From Trebonia sp963734665 (GTDB lineage Bacteria; Actinomycetota; Actinomycetes; Streptosporangiales; Streptosporangiaceae), in contig CAVTIR010000005.1 of NCBI GenBank assembly GCA_963734665.1, positions 868,001 to 932,000 on the forward strand: DNA of 64,000 bases, written 5' to 3'. The position numbers and the translations under genes were made by a program. Every line of letters starts with the position of its first letter. Position 1 is the first letter of the stretch. The notes beneath the pieces are model-generated. The model saw only the letters and a program-made list of their open reading frames with translations, had not been told where the DNA came from and did no database searches. Shown in pieces: positions 42,347 to 52,235 of this stretch.

Positions 42347-42490
42347 TCACCGCCCTTCGTCCTCACGGCGGTAAATCGCCAGGCCTTGCGAGGTGGCGAT
42401 GACGAACGTGCCGCCGTCCGGAGAGAAAGCGAAGGCGCGCATCTCCTCGCTCTCACTGACCTGCAGCGGCTGGCGGCCGGGCACTGAGCG
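42347..42490 (-). pseudogene. C-terminal fragment of a WD40-type protein gene
   Basis: About 47 codons end RAFAFSPDGGTFVIATSQGL, AIYRREDEGR-stop, a typical last WD40 blade (FSPDGxxFVxAT). Upstream the frame fades into noise. The remaining bases of 42223-42633 hold no gene. Confidence 0.42.
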
Positions 42491-42633
42491 GGCGTGGGTC
42501 CGGAGGCCGGGAGCGTCAGGCCGCCGCGGTCTTGCGCTCGTCTTGGTCCCAGGGGAGGATCGCCAGGGGAAAGCCCGGCCGCCGCTCTTCGCCTGGCGTC
42601 GGCGTCCGGGATTACATGGTGCCTGGAGGGATC

Positions 42634-44295
42634 ATGACGCTCTCGACCTCCTATTGGCCCGCCGACTTCTCGCAGCCGGTCGTTGACGTTACCGTGGGCG
42701 ACGCCCTGCGCGGCGCGGCGGCTGAGGCGCCGAACGCCATCGCGCTGGTGGAGGGTGCGGTGGACCCGGCGGCCCGGCGGCGCTGGAGCTACGCCGAGCT
42801 GCTGGAGGCGTCCGAGCGCGCGGCGCGGGCGCTGCTTGGCCGTTTTGCCGCCGGGGACCGTATCGCGGTGTGGGGCAACAACATCTCCGAGTGGGTGATC
42901 CTCGAGCTGGCCGCCGGCCTGGCCGGGATGACGATCGTGACGGTCAACCCCGCGCTGCGGTCGCAGGAGCTGGCGTACGTACTGGGCCAGTCGCAGGCCG
43001 ACGGCATCTTCCTCGTCCCGGCCTACCGTGCCAGCCCGATGGCCGAGATGGTGCAGCAGGTGCGCGGTGACCTGCCCGCGCTGCGCGAGGTGGTCTCGTT
43101 CGCCGACTGGGAGGAGTTCTGCGCCGAGAGCGCGCCGGACCAGGTGCTGCCGGAGGTGAGCCCGGACGCGCCGGCGCAGATCCAGTACACCTCCGGCACG
43201 ACCGGCTTTCCCAAGGGCGCCGTGCTTCACCACCGGGGGATCGTCAACAACGCCCGGCTGTACAGCGCCCGCTTGGGCGTCGGGCCCGGCGGCGTCCAGC
43301 TCAGCGCCATGCCGCTGTTCCACACCGCCGGATGCGTGATGTCCGTGCTCGGCGCGGTCGTCACCCGCGGGACGCTGATCCTGCCGCCGTACTTCGACCC
43401 CGGCCTGATGCTCGACCTCGTCGCCGCGGAGCGGCCCGCCAGCTTGCTCGGCGTCCCGACGATGCTCATCGGCATGCTCGACCACCCCGGGTTCCACCCC
43501 GGCCGGCACGGTATCGGCACGGCCGTTGTGACAGGCGGGGCGGTCGTGCCGCCCGCGCTGGTCGGCCGGGTGGAGGCCGCGTTCGGCGCGCCAGTGTCAA
43601 TCGTGTTCGCGCAGACCGAGGCGTCCCCGGTGATCACTCAGACATCCCCGCATGACACCCCCCACGACCGGGCGCACACCCTGGGCCGGCCGCTGCCGCA
43701 GACCGAGGTGAAGATCACCGACCCCGCCACGGGGCAGACCGTTGAGCCCGGCGTGATCGGCGAGCTGTGCACGCGCGGCTATCACGTGATGACCGGCTAC
43801 TTCCGAGACCCTGACAAGACCGCGGCCGCCATCGACACCGACGGCTGGCTGCACACCGGCGACCTGGCCTCGATGGACGAGCGCGGCTACTGCCAAATCG
43901 CCGGGCGGCTCAAGGACATGATCATCCGCGGCGGCGAGAACATCTACCCGCGTGAGATCGAGCAGGTCCTGTTCGGCCACCCGGCCGTGGCCGACGTCGC
44001 CGTGGTCGGGGTACCCGACCCGAAATGGGGGGAGCAGGCCGCCGCGTTCATCCGGGCCGCCCCCGGCCAGGCGCCCGACCCCCACGAACTGTTCGCGTAC
44101 TGCCGCGAGCACCTCGCGCCCCACAAGACACCGCGCTACTGGACCGTGCTTGAGGAGTTCCCGCAAACGCCGTCGGGCAAGATCCAGAAATTCGTGCTGC
44201 GCGAGCGCTTCCTCGTCCACGGGCCTGACGGCGCGATACTGGCCAAGGGCCCCGACATAGCCGCCGCTGCCCGCCCGCCTCGTGATCTCAGCTGA
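42634..44295 (+). CDS. Fatty-acyl-CoA synthetase/AMP-dependent ligase
   Basis: 553 residues. Adenylation motifs: IQYTSGTTGFPKGAVLHHRG (P-loop), IVFAQTEASPVITQTSP, GWLHTGDLASMDERGY, and GRLKDMIIRGGENIYPREIE with the hinge Asp, then TPSGKIQKFVLRERF with the catalytic Lys. It activates a carboxylic acid with ATP and CoA. The ATG at 42634 follows GGAGGG; a longer in-frame start at 42532 lacks one. It is a single-gene unit. Chain length and substrate cannot be fixed. Confidence 0.93.
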   Translation: MTLSTSYWPADFSQPVVDVTVGDALRGAAAEAPNAIALVEGAVDPAARRRWSYAELLEASERAARALLGRFAAGDRIAVWGNNISEWVILELAAGLAGMTIVTVNPALRSQELAYVLGQSQADGIFLVPAYRASPMAEMVQQVRGDLPALREVVSFADWEEFCAESAPDQVLPEVSPDAPAQIQYTSGTTGFPKGAVLHHRGIVNNARLYSARLGVGPGGVQLSAMPLFHTAGCVMSVLGAVVTRGTLILPPYFDPGLMLDLVAAERPASLLGVPTMLIGMLDHPGFHPGRHGIGTAVVTGGAVVPPALVGRVEAAFGAPVSIVFAQTEASPVITQTSPHDTPHDRAHTLGRPLPQTEVKITDPATGQTVEPGVIGELCTRGYHVMTGYFRDPDKTAAAIDTDGWLHTGDLASMDERGYCQIAGRLKDMIIRGGENIYPREIEQVLFGHPAVADVAVVGVPDPKWGEQAAAFIRAAPGQAPDPHELFAYCREHLAPHKTPRYWTVLEEFPQTPSGKIQKFVLRERFLVHGPDGAILAKGPDIAAAARPPRDLS

Positions 44296-44448
44296 CAGCC
44301 GCGCACGGCGCGCTTCGCTGACTGGCCGCCGGCCCAAGGCCCGATGCCGCCGACCGGGGTGACCCCCTGGCGCAGGCCGAAGACGGACGATCACAAGACG
44401 TGCAGATGCCACGATTAGCCTTCCCTGGCCGCATCGATAAGACGTCGC

Positions 44449-45192
44449 CTACTCGCCGGTAAATCGGAATTCTGCCTGCCATGGACCGTCCACGTGGACA
44501 ACCTCCCAGTAGCGTTCGGCGATGCGCTCCGGGTCAAAGGAAGTCCCTGCAACAATCTGCCCTGCGATCGTCAGTGTGGCGACACGGATGCCGTCCGGTT
44601 CCAGGGCAGCGCCGAGCATTGTCGCGGCCGACCGGAGAGCCGCCTTGCCGAGGGAAACGGTCGCAAGGGCCGGGATCGGGTGGTCGGCGAACCCGCCCCC
44701 GGTGACGAGGATGGTCCCGAACCCGGCGGCCCGCATCGCCGGGGCGGCCACCTGCGCGACGACGATGGCGCTGATGACGTCTACTGAATACGCCGCCTGG
44801 AGGTGGGCGACACTTGAGCTCAGCAGCTGGTCCGGAGCTCCCATGACGGCGTTATAGACGATGACGCCCGGTGCGCCATTTCCGAGGTAGAGCTCCCTCA
44901 TTCGGGCGCCCAGGCCATCGGGATCGCTGGCATCGGCTGCGATGGTGTTGATCTTGGCACCGGTATCGGCCAAGGTGCCCGCGAGGTCGCCGAGGCGGTC
45001 CGTGCTACGCGCCACCAGGGTCACCCGGTAGCCGCCCACGGCGAAGCGACGTGCCACGGCCATTCCGAGGCCAGGTCCCGCGCCGACCAGTAGAAGGTGG
45101 CGGCCATCGACTGAGCCTGGACCTGCGGCCTCGGCGAGGTCAGCGACCGTGCCTCCTCGCTTGCCAGGGTCGCCTGCTCGCTCGTTAGGCAT
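44449..45192 (-). CDS. Short-chain dehydrogenase/reductase-like protein without the canonical Tyr-x3-Lys motif
   Basis: 247 residues. Cofactor loop LLLVGAGPGLGMAVARRFAV, VTLVARSTDRL, AADASDP, and VIVYNAVMGAPDQL in the NAG position. The usual catalytic Tyr is not obvious: the segment GGGFADHPIPALATVSLGKA ends with SLGKAAL, so Ser replaces Tyr in the (Y)xxxK place. That suggests an atypical or inactive SDR, or a different chemistry. It is a single-gene unit. Confidence 0.85.
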   Translation of the reverse strand: MPNERAGDPGKRGGTVADLAEAAGPGSVDGRHLLLVGAGPGLGMAVARRFAVGGYRVTLVARSTDRLGDLAGTLADTGAKINTIAADASDPDGLGARMRELYLGNGAPGVIVYNAVMGAPDQLLSSSVAHLQAAYSVDVISAIVVAQVAAPAMRAAGFGTILVTGGGFADHPIPALATVSLGKAALRSAATMLGAALEPDGIRVATLTIAGQIVAGTSFDPERIAERYWEVVHVDGPWQAEFRFTGE

Positions 45193-45719
45193 GGGGCCGT
45201 TCCTTTCGCGTCGACCGCCTCGCAGAGCGGCTCGGGCTGGCTGCTCTGTCGAGCCCCAGAATCATTCAGGTTGGCAGAAAAGGCTGCGGCCGGGGTCAGC
45301 CAAGGCCGACGACGGATCTCCTCCGGACACCGCTGTGCGGTGGTTCTCCGCTGTCTGATCGAGTCTCACCGGATCCGCAGCCGAGAGGAATGACCGACTT
45401 ATTCGCAAATGCTCCATCTCCGCCGAGGACTGCTGCTCGTGGTTATGCTATGCCGGCGGGAGTCGGCTCGCATCTAGGAAACCATCAGTCGCTGGGCCGG
45501 ATTCGGCCCGGCAATCCAGCGCGGCCATCTGGATCGGACCGGGCTGGGGGGCATCCCAAGAGGCGAAATATCCGCCGCTACGCGCGCAATCTGGCCGGTG
45601 CCAATCGTTCGATGAGGCGCCCGGAATGGTTGTTCCGGGCACTTCGCGCGAACCTCTGCCGAGGCCGTACTGAAAGATGGCTCTTCACCCGTGACCAGGT
45701 ACAAGCCGCCGCGAGTGCG
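45193..45719. other. Intergenic region with a small inverted repeat
   Basis: 527 bases without a supported gene. GCCCGGAA-N6-TTCCGGGC at 45619-45640 lies 80 bases after the mazF-like stop and may terminate that transcript. Short frames have no motif. Confidence 0.45.
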
Positions 45720-46061
45720 TTACAGGCCGAGGACTCGGCGCAGGCCGCGGTCCACTTCGTGCATCAGGGACGCGGGCAGTTGGCCCACGGCGGGATCGAG
45801 GTCGGTCTTGTCGAGGGTGACCAGGGCGGTGACGTTGACCACGGAGTCCCTGGGCAGCCCGGTGGCGGTCGCGGGGACGAAGACGTTGCCGGGCATTGCC
45901 GCCAGGCCCGTGTTCGAAGTGATGACGGCAGCCAAGGTGGTGTTCAGCTTGCTGGCGTTATAGGGGTCGGCCTGGACCACCAGGACCGGGCGGCGCTTGG
46001 CTGGCTTGCTGCCGTGCGGCTCGCCGAGGTCGGCCAAGCAGATGTCACCGCGCTGGGTCAC
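45720..46061 (-). CDS. mazF: MazF/PemK-type endoribonuclease toxin
   Basis: 113 residues. MTQRGDICLADLGEPHGSKP, AKRRPVLVVQADPYNASKLN, TTLAAVITSNTGLA, FVPATATGLPRDSVVNV, LVTLDKTDL, GQLPASLMHEVDRGLRRVLG. These are the MazF signatures with the catalytic Arg in the RRPVLVV loop and Thr in the ITSNT strand. It cleaves RNA when the antitoxin is lost. The start overlaps the antitoxin stop by 4 bases (translational coupling), antitoxin first. Confidence 0.93.
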   Translation of the reverse strand: MTQRGDICLADLGEPHGSKPAKRRPVLVVQADPYNASKLNTTLAAVITSNTGLAAMPGNVFVPATATGLPRDSVVNVTALVTLDKTDLDPAVGQLPASLMHEVDRGLRRVLGL

Positions 46062-46303
46062 CAGTCGTCGTCCCCGGCTGCCAGGAGGCCGCGGCCGGCC
46101 GCAGCCGCAGCAGTGCCCGAGTCGTCGTCCCCGGCTGCCAGGAGTGCCTGGTCGATCTGGCTGGTGAGCGACTGTGTGGCCAGCTCGTCCAGGTACCTGC
46201 GGGCCGCACGGGCGAAGAACTCTGACCGGCTGATGCCCAGCTCGGCTGCCTGGCCGGCTGCCTGCTCGAAGATTTCGTCAGGAACGGAGATCGCGGTCTT
46301 CAT
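46058..46303 (-). CDS. Ribbon-helix-helix antitoxin of the mazF-like toxin, with a duplicated C-terminal motif
   Basis: 81 residues. MKTAISVPDEIFEQAAGQAA, ELGISRSEFFARAARRYLDE is a ribbon-helix-helix DNA-binding domain. The C-terminal toxin-binding part contains a duplication: LLAAGDDDSG and, 19 residues on, LLAAGDDDW. At DNA level the 25-base block AGTCGTCGTCCCCGGCTGCC plus CAGG-type end recurs at 46063 and 46120. The start ATG at 46303 is chosen because longer frames upstream add noise. It should autoregulate the operon. Confidence 0.88.
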   Translation of the reverse strand: MKTAISVPDEIFEQAAGQAAELGISRSEFFARAARRYLDELATQSLTSQIDQALLAAGDDDSGTAAAAAGRGLLAAGDDDW

Positions 46304-46500
46304 CCTTTGAGTATAACCGGGTATTACCCGTTTTTCCCGCAGGGGCGGCACGGAATTCGCAACAACCGTACCGGATTCTGGCCGTGGCCGCCGTTCCATG
46401 ATCGCCAAGGGCCTCCATGCCGCTGGGACTGTTCGGGGTTGCTGCCGTTTCATAGATCCTCGGGCGCTGTGTGACACGTGGCCGCTTTCCAGGTACGAGA

Positions 46501-47478
46501 ATGGCTGGTGTGGCTGAACGCTTTGTGATCCCCGATGACCTGGCGCGGGCGGGTGTCAGAGAGGGACGCGGCGACTGGCTCGCCGGGCTGCCGGCCCTGG
46601 TCGCGCGGGTCGCCGCGGACTGGCGGATCGAGGTTGGCGACCCGTTCCTTCCTGGCGGCATGACCGCCTGGGTGGCCCCGGCCCGCGATGATGCGGGCAA
46701 TGACTTCGTGCTCAAGGTCGGCTGGCCGCACCCGGAGGCCGCACACGAGGCCGACGGCCTTCGGACGTGGGACGGAGCCGGGGCGATACGTCTCTGCCAG
46801 GTAAGCGAGCTGGCGGAGGCGATGGTGCTTCTCCTCGAGCGGTGCCGGCCGGGGACACAGCTGCGAGCCTCGCCTCCCGGGGAGCACGATCTCGTGATCG
46901 CCGGCCTGCTGCGGCGCCTGTGGGTGAAGCCTCCTCCCGGCCACGGCTTCAGGCCTCTTTCGGATATGTGCGACTACTGGGCCAGCCGGTACGAGGAGCG
47001 GAGCCCGGCCGAACGGGGCTGCCTCTCGGCGCCGCTAGCCGAGGAAGGCATCCGCCTGCTCCGTGAGCTGCCGCGCAGCGGCGGCGATGCCCTGCTCCTT
47101 CATACCGATCTCCACGCCGGCAATGTCCTCGCCGCCGAGCGCGAGCCGTGGCTCGCCATCGACCCTAAGCCCTACATCGGAGACCCCGCCTACGACGTGA
47201 CCCAGCACATCTTCAACGGGGTGTTCGTCGAGGGGGCCGACGCCGGCGCCCTCGCCGCCCGGATGGCGGGCCTGCTCGACCTCGATCTCAACCGGATCCT
47301 GCTCTGGCTCTTTGCCCGGGCCGTCGAGGCATCGCCGTACTGGGCCGGAATGGCAGACCTGGCCCGGACCCTCTACTCCCAGCGGCCCGCACACAGGAAG
47401 CGAAAGCGTGATGGCCGAGAACCACCTGCCAGCCGCGATCCAGGACTTCATCGAGGCGACCAACCGCGGCGACTCTGA
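46501..47478 (+). CDS. APH(6)-like (streptomycin/hydroxyurea) phosphotransferase
   Basis: 325 residues. The kinase-like fold has WVAPARDDAGNDFVLKVGWP with the ATP lysine, HEADGLRTWDGAGAIRLC, the catalytic loop LLLHTDLHAGNVLAAEREPW and the metal loop AIDPKPYIGDPAYDVTQHIF. This matches the aminoglycoside/hydroxyurea antibiotic resistance kinase family (PF04655). It would transfer phosphate from ATP to a hydroxyl of an aminoglycoside or another small molecule. The last 40 residues, overlapping the next gene by 68 bases, are Arg-rich; the native stop may have been lost. Start ATG at 46501, divergent from the antitoxin. Confidence 0.88.
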   Translation: MAGVAERFVIPDDLARAGVREGRGDWLAGLPALVARVAADWRIEVGDPFLPGGMTAWVAPARDDAGNDFVLKVGWPHPEAAHEADGLRTWDGAGAIRLCQVSELAEAMVLLLERCRPGTQLRASPPGEHDLVIAGLLRRLWVKPPPGHGFRPLSDMCDYWASRYEERSPAERGCLSAPLAEEGIRLLRELPRSGGDALLLHTDLHAGNVLAAEREPWLAIDPKPYIGDPAYDVTQHIFNGVFVEGADAGALAARMAGLLDLDLNRILLWLFARAVEASPYWAGMADLARTLYSQRPAHRKRKRDGREPPASRDPGLHRGDQPRRL

Positions 47479-47740
47479 CGCGTTCGTCGCCGCGTTCACC
47501 GAGGACGCCTACCTCAACGACTGGGGCCGCGAGTTCCACGGCCACGACGGCGTGCGCGCCTGGAACCGCACCGACAACATCGGCGTCCGATCGCATTTCG
47601 AGCTCGTCAGAGCCGAGCCCGGCACCACGCCCGACAGCTACATCGTTACCCTGACGGTAACCGGCGACGGCTTCAACGGGACCGGCCCGATGAACTTCGA
47701 GCTGCGCGACGGGCGGATCGCGCGCCTACGGATCAGCTGA
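47411..47740 (+). CDS. SnoaL/NTF2-like small protein
   Basis: 109 residues: AIQDFIEATNRGDSDAFVAA, FTEDAYLNDWGREFHGHDGV, RAWNRTDNIGVRSHFELVRA, GPMNFELRDGRIARLRIS. This is the cone-shaped NTF2-like fold with the typical Asp/His pair. The role could be an isomerase, a hydrolase or a ligand-binding protein; no partner is clear. The ATG at 47411 lies inside the 3' end of the phosphotransferase frame, so the two are co-transcribed. Confidence 0.87.
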   Translation: MAENHLPAAIQDFIEATNRGDSDAFVAAFTEDAYLNDWGREFHGHDGVRAWNRTDNIGVRSHFELVRAEPGTTPDSYIVTLTVTGDGFNGTGPMNFELRDGRIARLRIS

Positions 47741-47955
47741 CCGTGCGGGGCAACTGCCCAGCCCGCGCCGCCTTCGCCGCCAGGGCGCTACGGCACTGCC
47801 GCCGCGATCAGCGCACTGACGAAAGTCTGAAATATCCGCCTGAACGGAACACGCAGAAATGCGCCGGCCTGCACGCGCTGGGCGTTGCGGGCACGGCCAT
47901 GGAGCAACCCGGCGGCTAGGCTGGCGTCCATGCGCGCGCTGCTGGACACCGTCGG

Positions 47956-48849
<894 letters not shown>

Positions 48850-49148
48850 CGCGCCTCACCGCCAGGACCCCTGCTGGCGATGAAGGCCTTGGCCGAGGCC
48901 GCCCGACGCGGAGGACACCAAGCAACTCGCCGGTACCTGGCCCACACGGGCCCGAGACCAGGCCGATCCCTCGGAGTGAGCGGTCCTGGCCTTGGTGTCC
49001 GGCGTGGCGGTCATGACTGAGTCCGGCGCCCGGGAGTGCCAGCCGTGCGTCCGGGCGCGGTCGGCGGTGATTTCGCGTCCGGCGCCTGGTCTGTATATAC
49101 GGGGCCAGCGCGTCGCTGGCGTCAGCGCGGGAGAGTTGGAGGTGAGAG
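48850..49148. other. Intergenic region before the sigma factor
   Basis: 299 bases with no supported gene. The AGGTGAGAG ribosome site of the sigma gene lies at its end. Confidence 0.45.
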
Positions 49149-50165
49149 ATGACGGTCAGCGAGGATTTCACCGGTCTGACCGGCCGGTTCCGGGGTGAGC
49201 TGCTGGCTCACTGTTACCGGATGCTGGGTTCGGCTGAGGAGGCCGAGGACCTGGTTCAGGAGACGTACTTGCGGGCGTGGCGGTCCTATGACGGGTTCGA
49301 GGGCCGGTCGTCGGTGCGGACCTGGCTGTACCGGATCGCGACCAACGTGTGCCTGACCGCGATCGAGCGCCGCGGCCGCCGGCCGCTGCCGTCCGGGCTG
49401 GGCGGGCCGGCCGACGACCCGGAGGCGCCGCTGGTGGCGGGGCTGGAGGTGTCGTGGCTCCAGCCGTTTCCCGGCGCGCTGCTGGCCGCAGAGCACCAGG
49501 ATCCGGCCGCGGCGGCCGTGTCGCGGGCGGGCATCCGGCTGGCCTTCGTCGCGGCGCTGCAGTACCTGTCCGCCCGGCAGCGCGCGGTGCTGATCTTGCG
49601 GGACGTGCTGGAATGGCCGGCCGCCGAGGTGGCGGATCTGCTGGGCACGACGACCACCGCGGTGAACAGCGGCCTGCGGCGGGCCCGTGCCCAGCTCGCG
49701 CGGGCGCTGCCCGCCGAAGATGAGCTTGCCGAGCCCGCCGAGCCGGGTCGGCGGGCGCTGCTTGACAGGTTCGCCGCGGCCATAGAGAACGCCGACGCCA
49801 GCGCACTGGCAGAACTCCTGCGGGAGGATGCTGCGCTGGAGATGCCCCCGCTGCTGACCTGGTTCACCGGCCGGCCTGCCGTGGCACGCTTCGTCGCGTC
49901 GCACCTTCTCACCGAGCCCGGACGGCTCCGGCTGGTTCCGGTGACGGCGAACGGGCAGCCGGCATTCGCCGTCTACCAGCGCGAACCAGGGTTGGGATAT
50001 CACGCGCACGCCGTGCTGGTGCTCACGGTCACCACGACGGGGATCGCACGGATCGTCAGCTTCCAGAACCCGGACCTGTTCGGGTCGTTCGGCCTGCCGC
50101 CGGAGCACCCTGCCGCCGGCCTGATCCCGGCGCAGGACCAGGCGGTCCCTCCGTGGCCCCGCTGA
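49149..50165 (+). CDS. ECF sigma factor with a SnoaL-like C-terminal domain (TIGR02960/SigG-like)
   Basis: 338 residues. Region 2: LLAHCYRMLGSAEEAEDLVQ, ETYLRAWRSYDGFEGRSSVR, TWLYRIATNVCLTAIERRGR. Region 4: LSARQRAVLILRDVLEWPAA, EVADLLGTTTTAVNSGLRRA. The C-terminal 120 residues are NTF2/SnoaL-like (RFAAAIENADASALAELLRE, EMPPLLTWFTGRPAVARFVA). Such sigma factors have no anti-sigma gene; the C-terminal domain may sense a ligand. It overlaps the next gene by 13 bases. Confidence 0.93.
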   Translation: MTVSEDFTGLTGRFRGELLAHCYRMLGSAEEAEDLVQETYLRAWRSYDGFEGRSSVRTWLYRIATNVCLTAIERRGRRPLPSGLGGPADDPEAPLVAGLEVSWLQPFPGALLAAEHQDPAAAAVSRAGIRLAFVAALQYLSARQRAVLILRDVLEWPAAEVADLLGTTTTAVNSGLRRARAQLARALPAEDELAEPAEPGRRALLDRFAAAIENADASALAELLREDAALEMPPLLTWFTGRPAVARFVASHLLTEPGRLRLVPVTANGQPAFAVYQREPGLGYHAHAVLVLTVTTTGIARIVSFQNPDLFGSFGLPPEHPAAGLIPAQDQAVPPWPR

Positions 50166-50761
50166 GCAGGGGGCTGGAGCTGCTCGATTCAGCGGTCAGC
50201 TACGCGCTTGCCGGTGCCGGGCTGGGCACTGTACAGCTTCTGCGGCGTCCCACCCCGTGCGCGGGCTGGGACCTGGCAACGCTGCTGGACCATGTCAGCG
50301 ACTCGATCGGGGTGCTGCACCAGGCGATAATCGCCGGGGGCGCCAGCGCCAGCGCAGCGCCGCCCGGTTACCCCGGGCCGGGGCCTGACCCCGTCGCGCG
50401 CCTGCGCGGCCAGGCAGCCAGGCTGCTGGACGCCTGCGCCGCTGCCGGGCCAGCCGAACGGCGGGTCGCCATCTGGGACCGCGAGCTGACCGCGAGCGTG
50501 GTCGCGGTGACCGGAGCCATCGAGATCGCCGTCCACGGCTGGGACATCTCGGTCGCGTGCGGCGCCCGCCGGCCGGTCCCGCCGGGCCTGGCGACCGTCC
50601 TGCTGCCGATCGCCCCGCTGCTCATCACCCCAGGCACCCGGCCCGGGCTGTTCGCCGACCCGGTCCGGCTGCCCGGGCCAGCCTCCCCAGGCGACCAGCT
50701 CGTCGCCTTCCTCGGCCGCCAACCGCGCCTCCTCGCCGCGCCCGGATCCGGCGGCGCCTAA
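50153..50761 (+). CDS. TIGR03086 family protein (DinB/mycothiol isomerase-like)
   Basis: 202 residues from a GTG inside the end of the sigma gene. PTPCAGWDLATLLDHVSDSI carries the first metal His, and AIEIAVHGWDISVACG the second-half His motif. The C-terminal domain ends LVAFLGRQPR. As a possible accessory to the upstream sigma factor it is translationally coupled. Its biochemical role is unknown; the family often has mycothiol-dependent members. Confidence 0.88.
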   Translation: MAPLSRGLELLDSAVSYALAGAGLGTVQLLRRPTPCAGWDLATLLDHVSDSIGVLHQAIIAGGASASAAPPGYPGPGPDPVARLRGQAARLLDACAAAGPAERRVAIWDRELTASVVAVTGAIEIAVHGWDISVACGARRPVPPGLATVLLPIAPLLITPGTRPGLFADPVRLPGPASPGDQLVAFLGRQPRLLAAPGSGGA

Positions 50762-50892
50762 ACCGGGCACGCGGCGCAGGCCGGTCCGCGGCGATTCCCG
50801 CAGATCCGGCTGGTCTATATCAGTAGGCCGCCAAACAAGCGGCGCGGAAACCAGGAATGCACTCGAAAACTCGAAAAAGGAGACAAGACGCG

Positions 50893-51627
50893 ATGACGGA
50901 TCACAAGGTTGTCGGCCGTGAGCAGTGGCAGGCCGCTCGTGACGAGCTGCTTCAGCGCGAGAAGGAGCACACCCAGATGGCGGACGAGCTGGCGCGCCAG
51001 CGCCGCGAGCTGCCCTGGGTCGCGATCGACAAGGAGTACCGGTTCGACACCGACGACGGGACGCGGACCCTGGCCGAGCTCTTCGACGGCCGCTCGCAGC
51101 TCCTGTTCTACCACTTCATGTTCGGACCAAGCTACGAGGCGGGGTGCCCGGTCAACTCGTCGATGGCCGATGGCCTCGACGGCCTCCTGCCGCACCTTCA
51201 TGCCCGCGACGTGTCACTGCTGCTCGTTTCGCAGGCTCCGCTGGCGAAGCTGCAGGCGTACAAGCAGAGGATGGGCTGGAGCCTTCCCTGGGTCTCGTCG
51301 GCCAACTCCGACTTCAACTTCGACTTCGGTGCCTCTTACACGGAGGAGCAAGTGCGTTCATGGGGCCTCGACGAGGGCGGGCTGCCGCCGATCGTGGGTC
51401 AGAACGCGGCCGCGACCGGGACCGATGTCCCCGGATACCTCTCCGAATCACCGGCGATGAGCGCCTTCACGCTCCAAGACGGCGCCGTCCACCAGACCTA
51501 TGCGACCGCGGGCCGCGGGGTCGAGTTCCTGATGGGCTACTACCCGATCCTCGACCGGGCGCCGAAGGGGCGCGGCGAGGGCGACGCGTTCCAGACCTGG
51601 ATCCGCCGCCATGACGAGTACGTCTAA
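50893..51627 (+). CDS. DUF899 family thioredoxin-like protein
   Basis: 244 residues. REQWQAARDELLQREKEHTQ, LARQRRELPWVAIDKEYRFD, LFDGRSQLLFYHFMFGPSYE, AGCPVNSSMADGLDGLLPHL, FNFDFGASYTEEQ, FTLQDGAVHQTYATAGRGVE, MGYYPILDRAPKGRGE. This is the DUF899 pattern with a thioredoxin-fold Cys in AGCP. The reaction is unknown; redox chemistry is suspected. The ATG at 50893 has GGAGACAAGACGCG before it. The next gene starts inside its 3' end (17-base overlap). Confidence 0.9.
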   Translation: MTDHKVVGREQWQAARDELLQREKEHTQMADELARQRRELPWVAIDKEYRFDTDDGTRTLAELFDGRSQLLFYHFMFGPSYEAGCPVNSSMADGLDGLLPHLHARDVSLLLVSQAPLAKLQAYKQRMGWSLPWVSSANSDFNFDFGASYTEEQVRSWGLDEGGLPPIVGQNAAATGTDVPGYLSESPAMSAFTLQDGAVHQTYATAGRGVEFLMGYYPILDRAPKGRGEGDAFQTWIRRHDEYV

Positions 51628-52078
51628 GGCATGGGAGGAGATCGTGGCGGACTCAGCTCCGGGCGGGGCCAGCGACTTTAATTCCAAGATGATTGAGGAG
51701 TTCCGGGCGAACGAGGGACGCGTCGGCGGGCCATGGGCCGGCACCACGCTGATCCTCATCCGCCACATCGGCGCCAGGTCCGGGACCGAGCGTGTAACGC
51801 CGCTGGGCTGTTCCCCTCAGGGCGACGGCCGCTTCGCGATCGTCGCCTCCAATGGAGGGGCGCCAGCCCACCCAGACTGGTACTACAACCTCAAGGCCAA
51901 CCCGAGGATCAAAGTCGAGGTGGGTACCCAGACGTTCACGGTACTGGCCGAGGAGCTGGACGATACCGCCCGCGCCGGCCTGTGGCCGAAGCTGGTCGCG
52001 GAGTATCCATCCGTCGGCGAATTCCAGGCCAGGACCACGCGGCAGATTCCGGTGTTCATGCTGACCCGCCCAGGCTGA
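51611..52078 (+). CDS. Ddn-like F420H2-dependent quinone reductase family protein
   Basis: 155 residues. SKMIEEFRANEGRVGGPWAG, TTLILIRHIGARSGTERVTP, LGCSPQGDGRFAIVASNGGA, PAHPDWYYNLKANPRIKVEV, TVLAEELDDTARAGLWPKLV. This is the split-barrel deazaflavin-dependent family (PF04075), which uses reduced F420 to reduce quinones or nitroimidazoles. It overlaps the DUF899 gene, so the two form an operon; coupled redox function is inferred. Confidence 0.9.
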   Translation: MTSTSKAWEEIVADSAPGGASDFNSKMIEEFRANEGRVGGPWAGTTLILIRHIGARSGTERVTPLGCSPQGDGRFAIVASNGGAPAHPDWYYNLKANPRIKVEVGTQTFTVLAEELDDTARAGLWPKLVAEYPSVGEFQARTTRQIPVFMLTRPG

Positions 52079-52235
52079 CCTGCGACGAGAGCCGCCGGTT
52101 GGCCACACTGGGCAGTCCGCGCAGATTGTGTCAGTGGTACATAACGACCGCATCCCTTCCGCCCCGCAGCGCACCACGACCGCCCATGGGTCGATGCCTC
52201 GCATGTCAGGCATCGAGCCAGTACCATTACTTTCC

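Noticed and set aside
42145..43509. Long minus-strand frame (454 codons) antisense to the acyl-CoA synthetase
   Set aside because: Arg/Gly/His-rich composition without motifs, mirrored against a clear plus-strand enzyme. It is a shadow of high-GC coding DNA.
47788..47931. Small minus-strand protein MDASLAAGLLHGRARN... before the dehalogenase
   Set aside because: 47 codons, no ribosome site and no supporting context.
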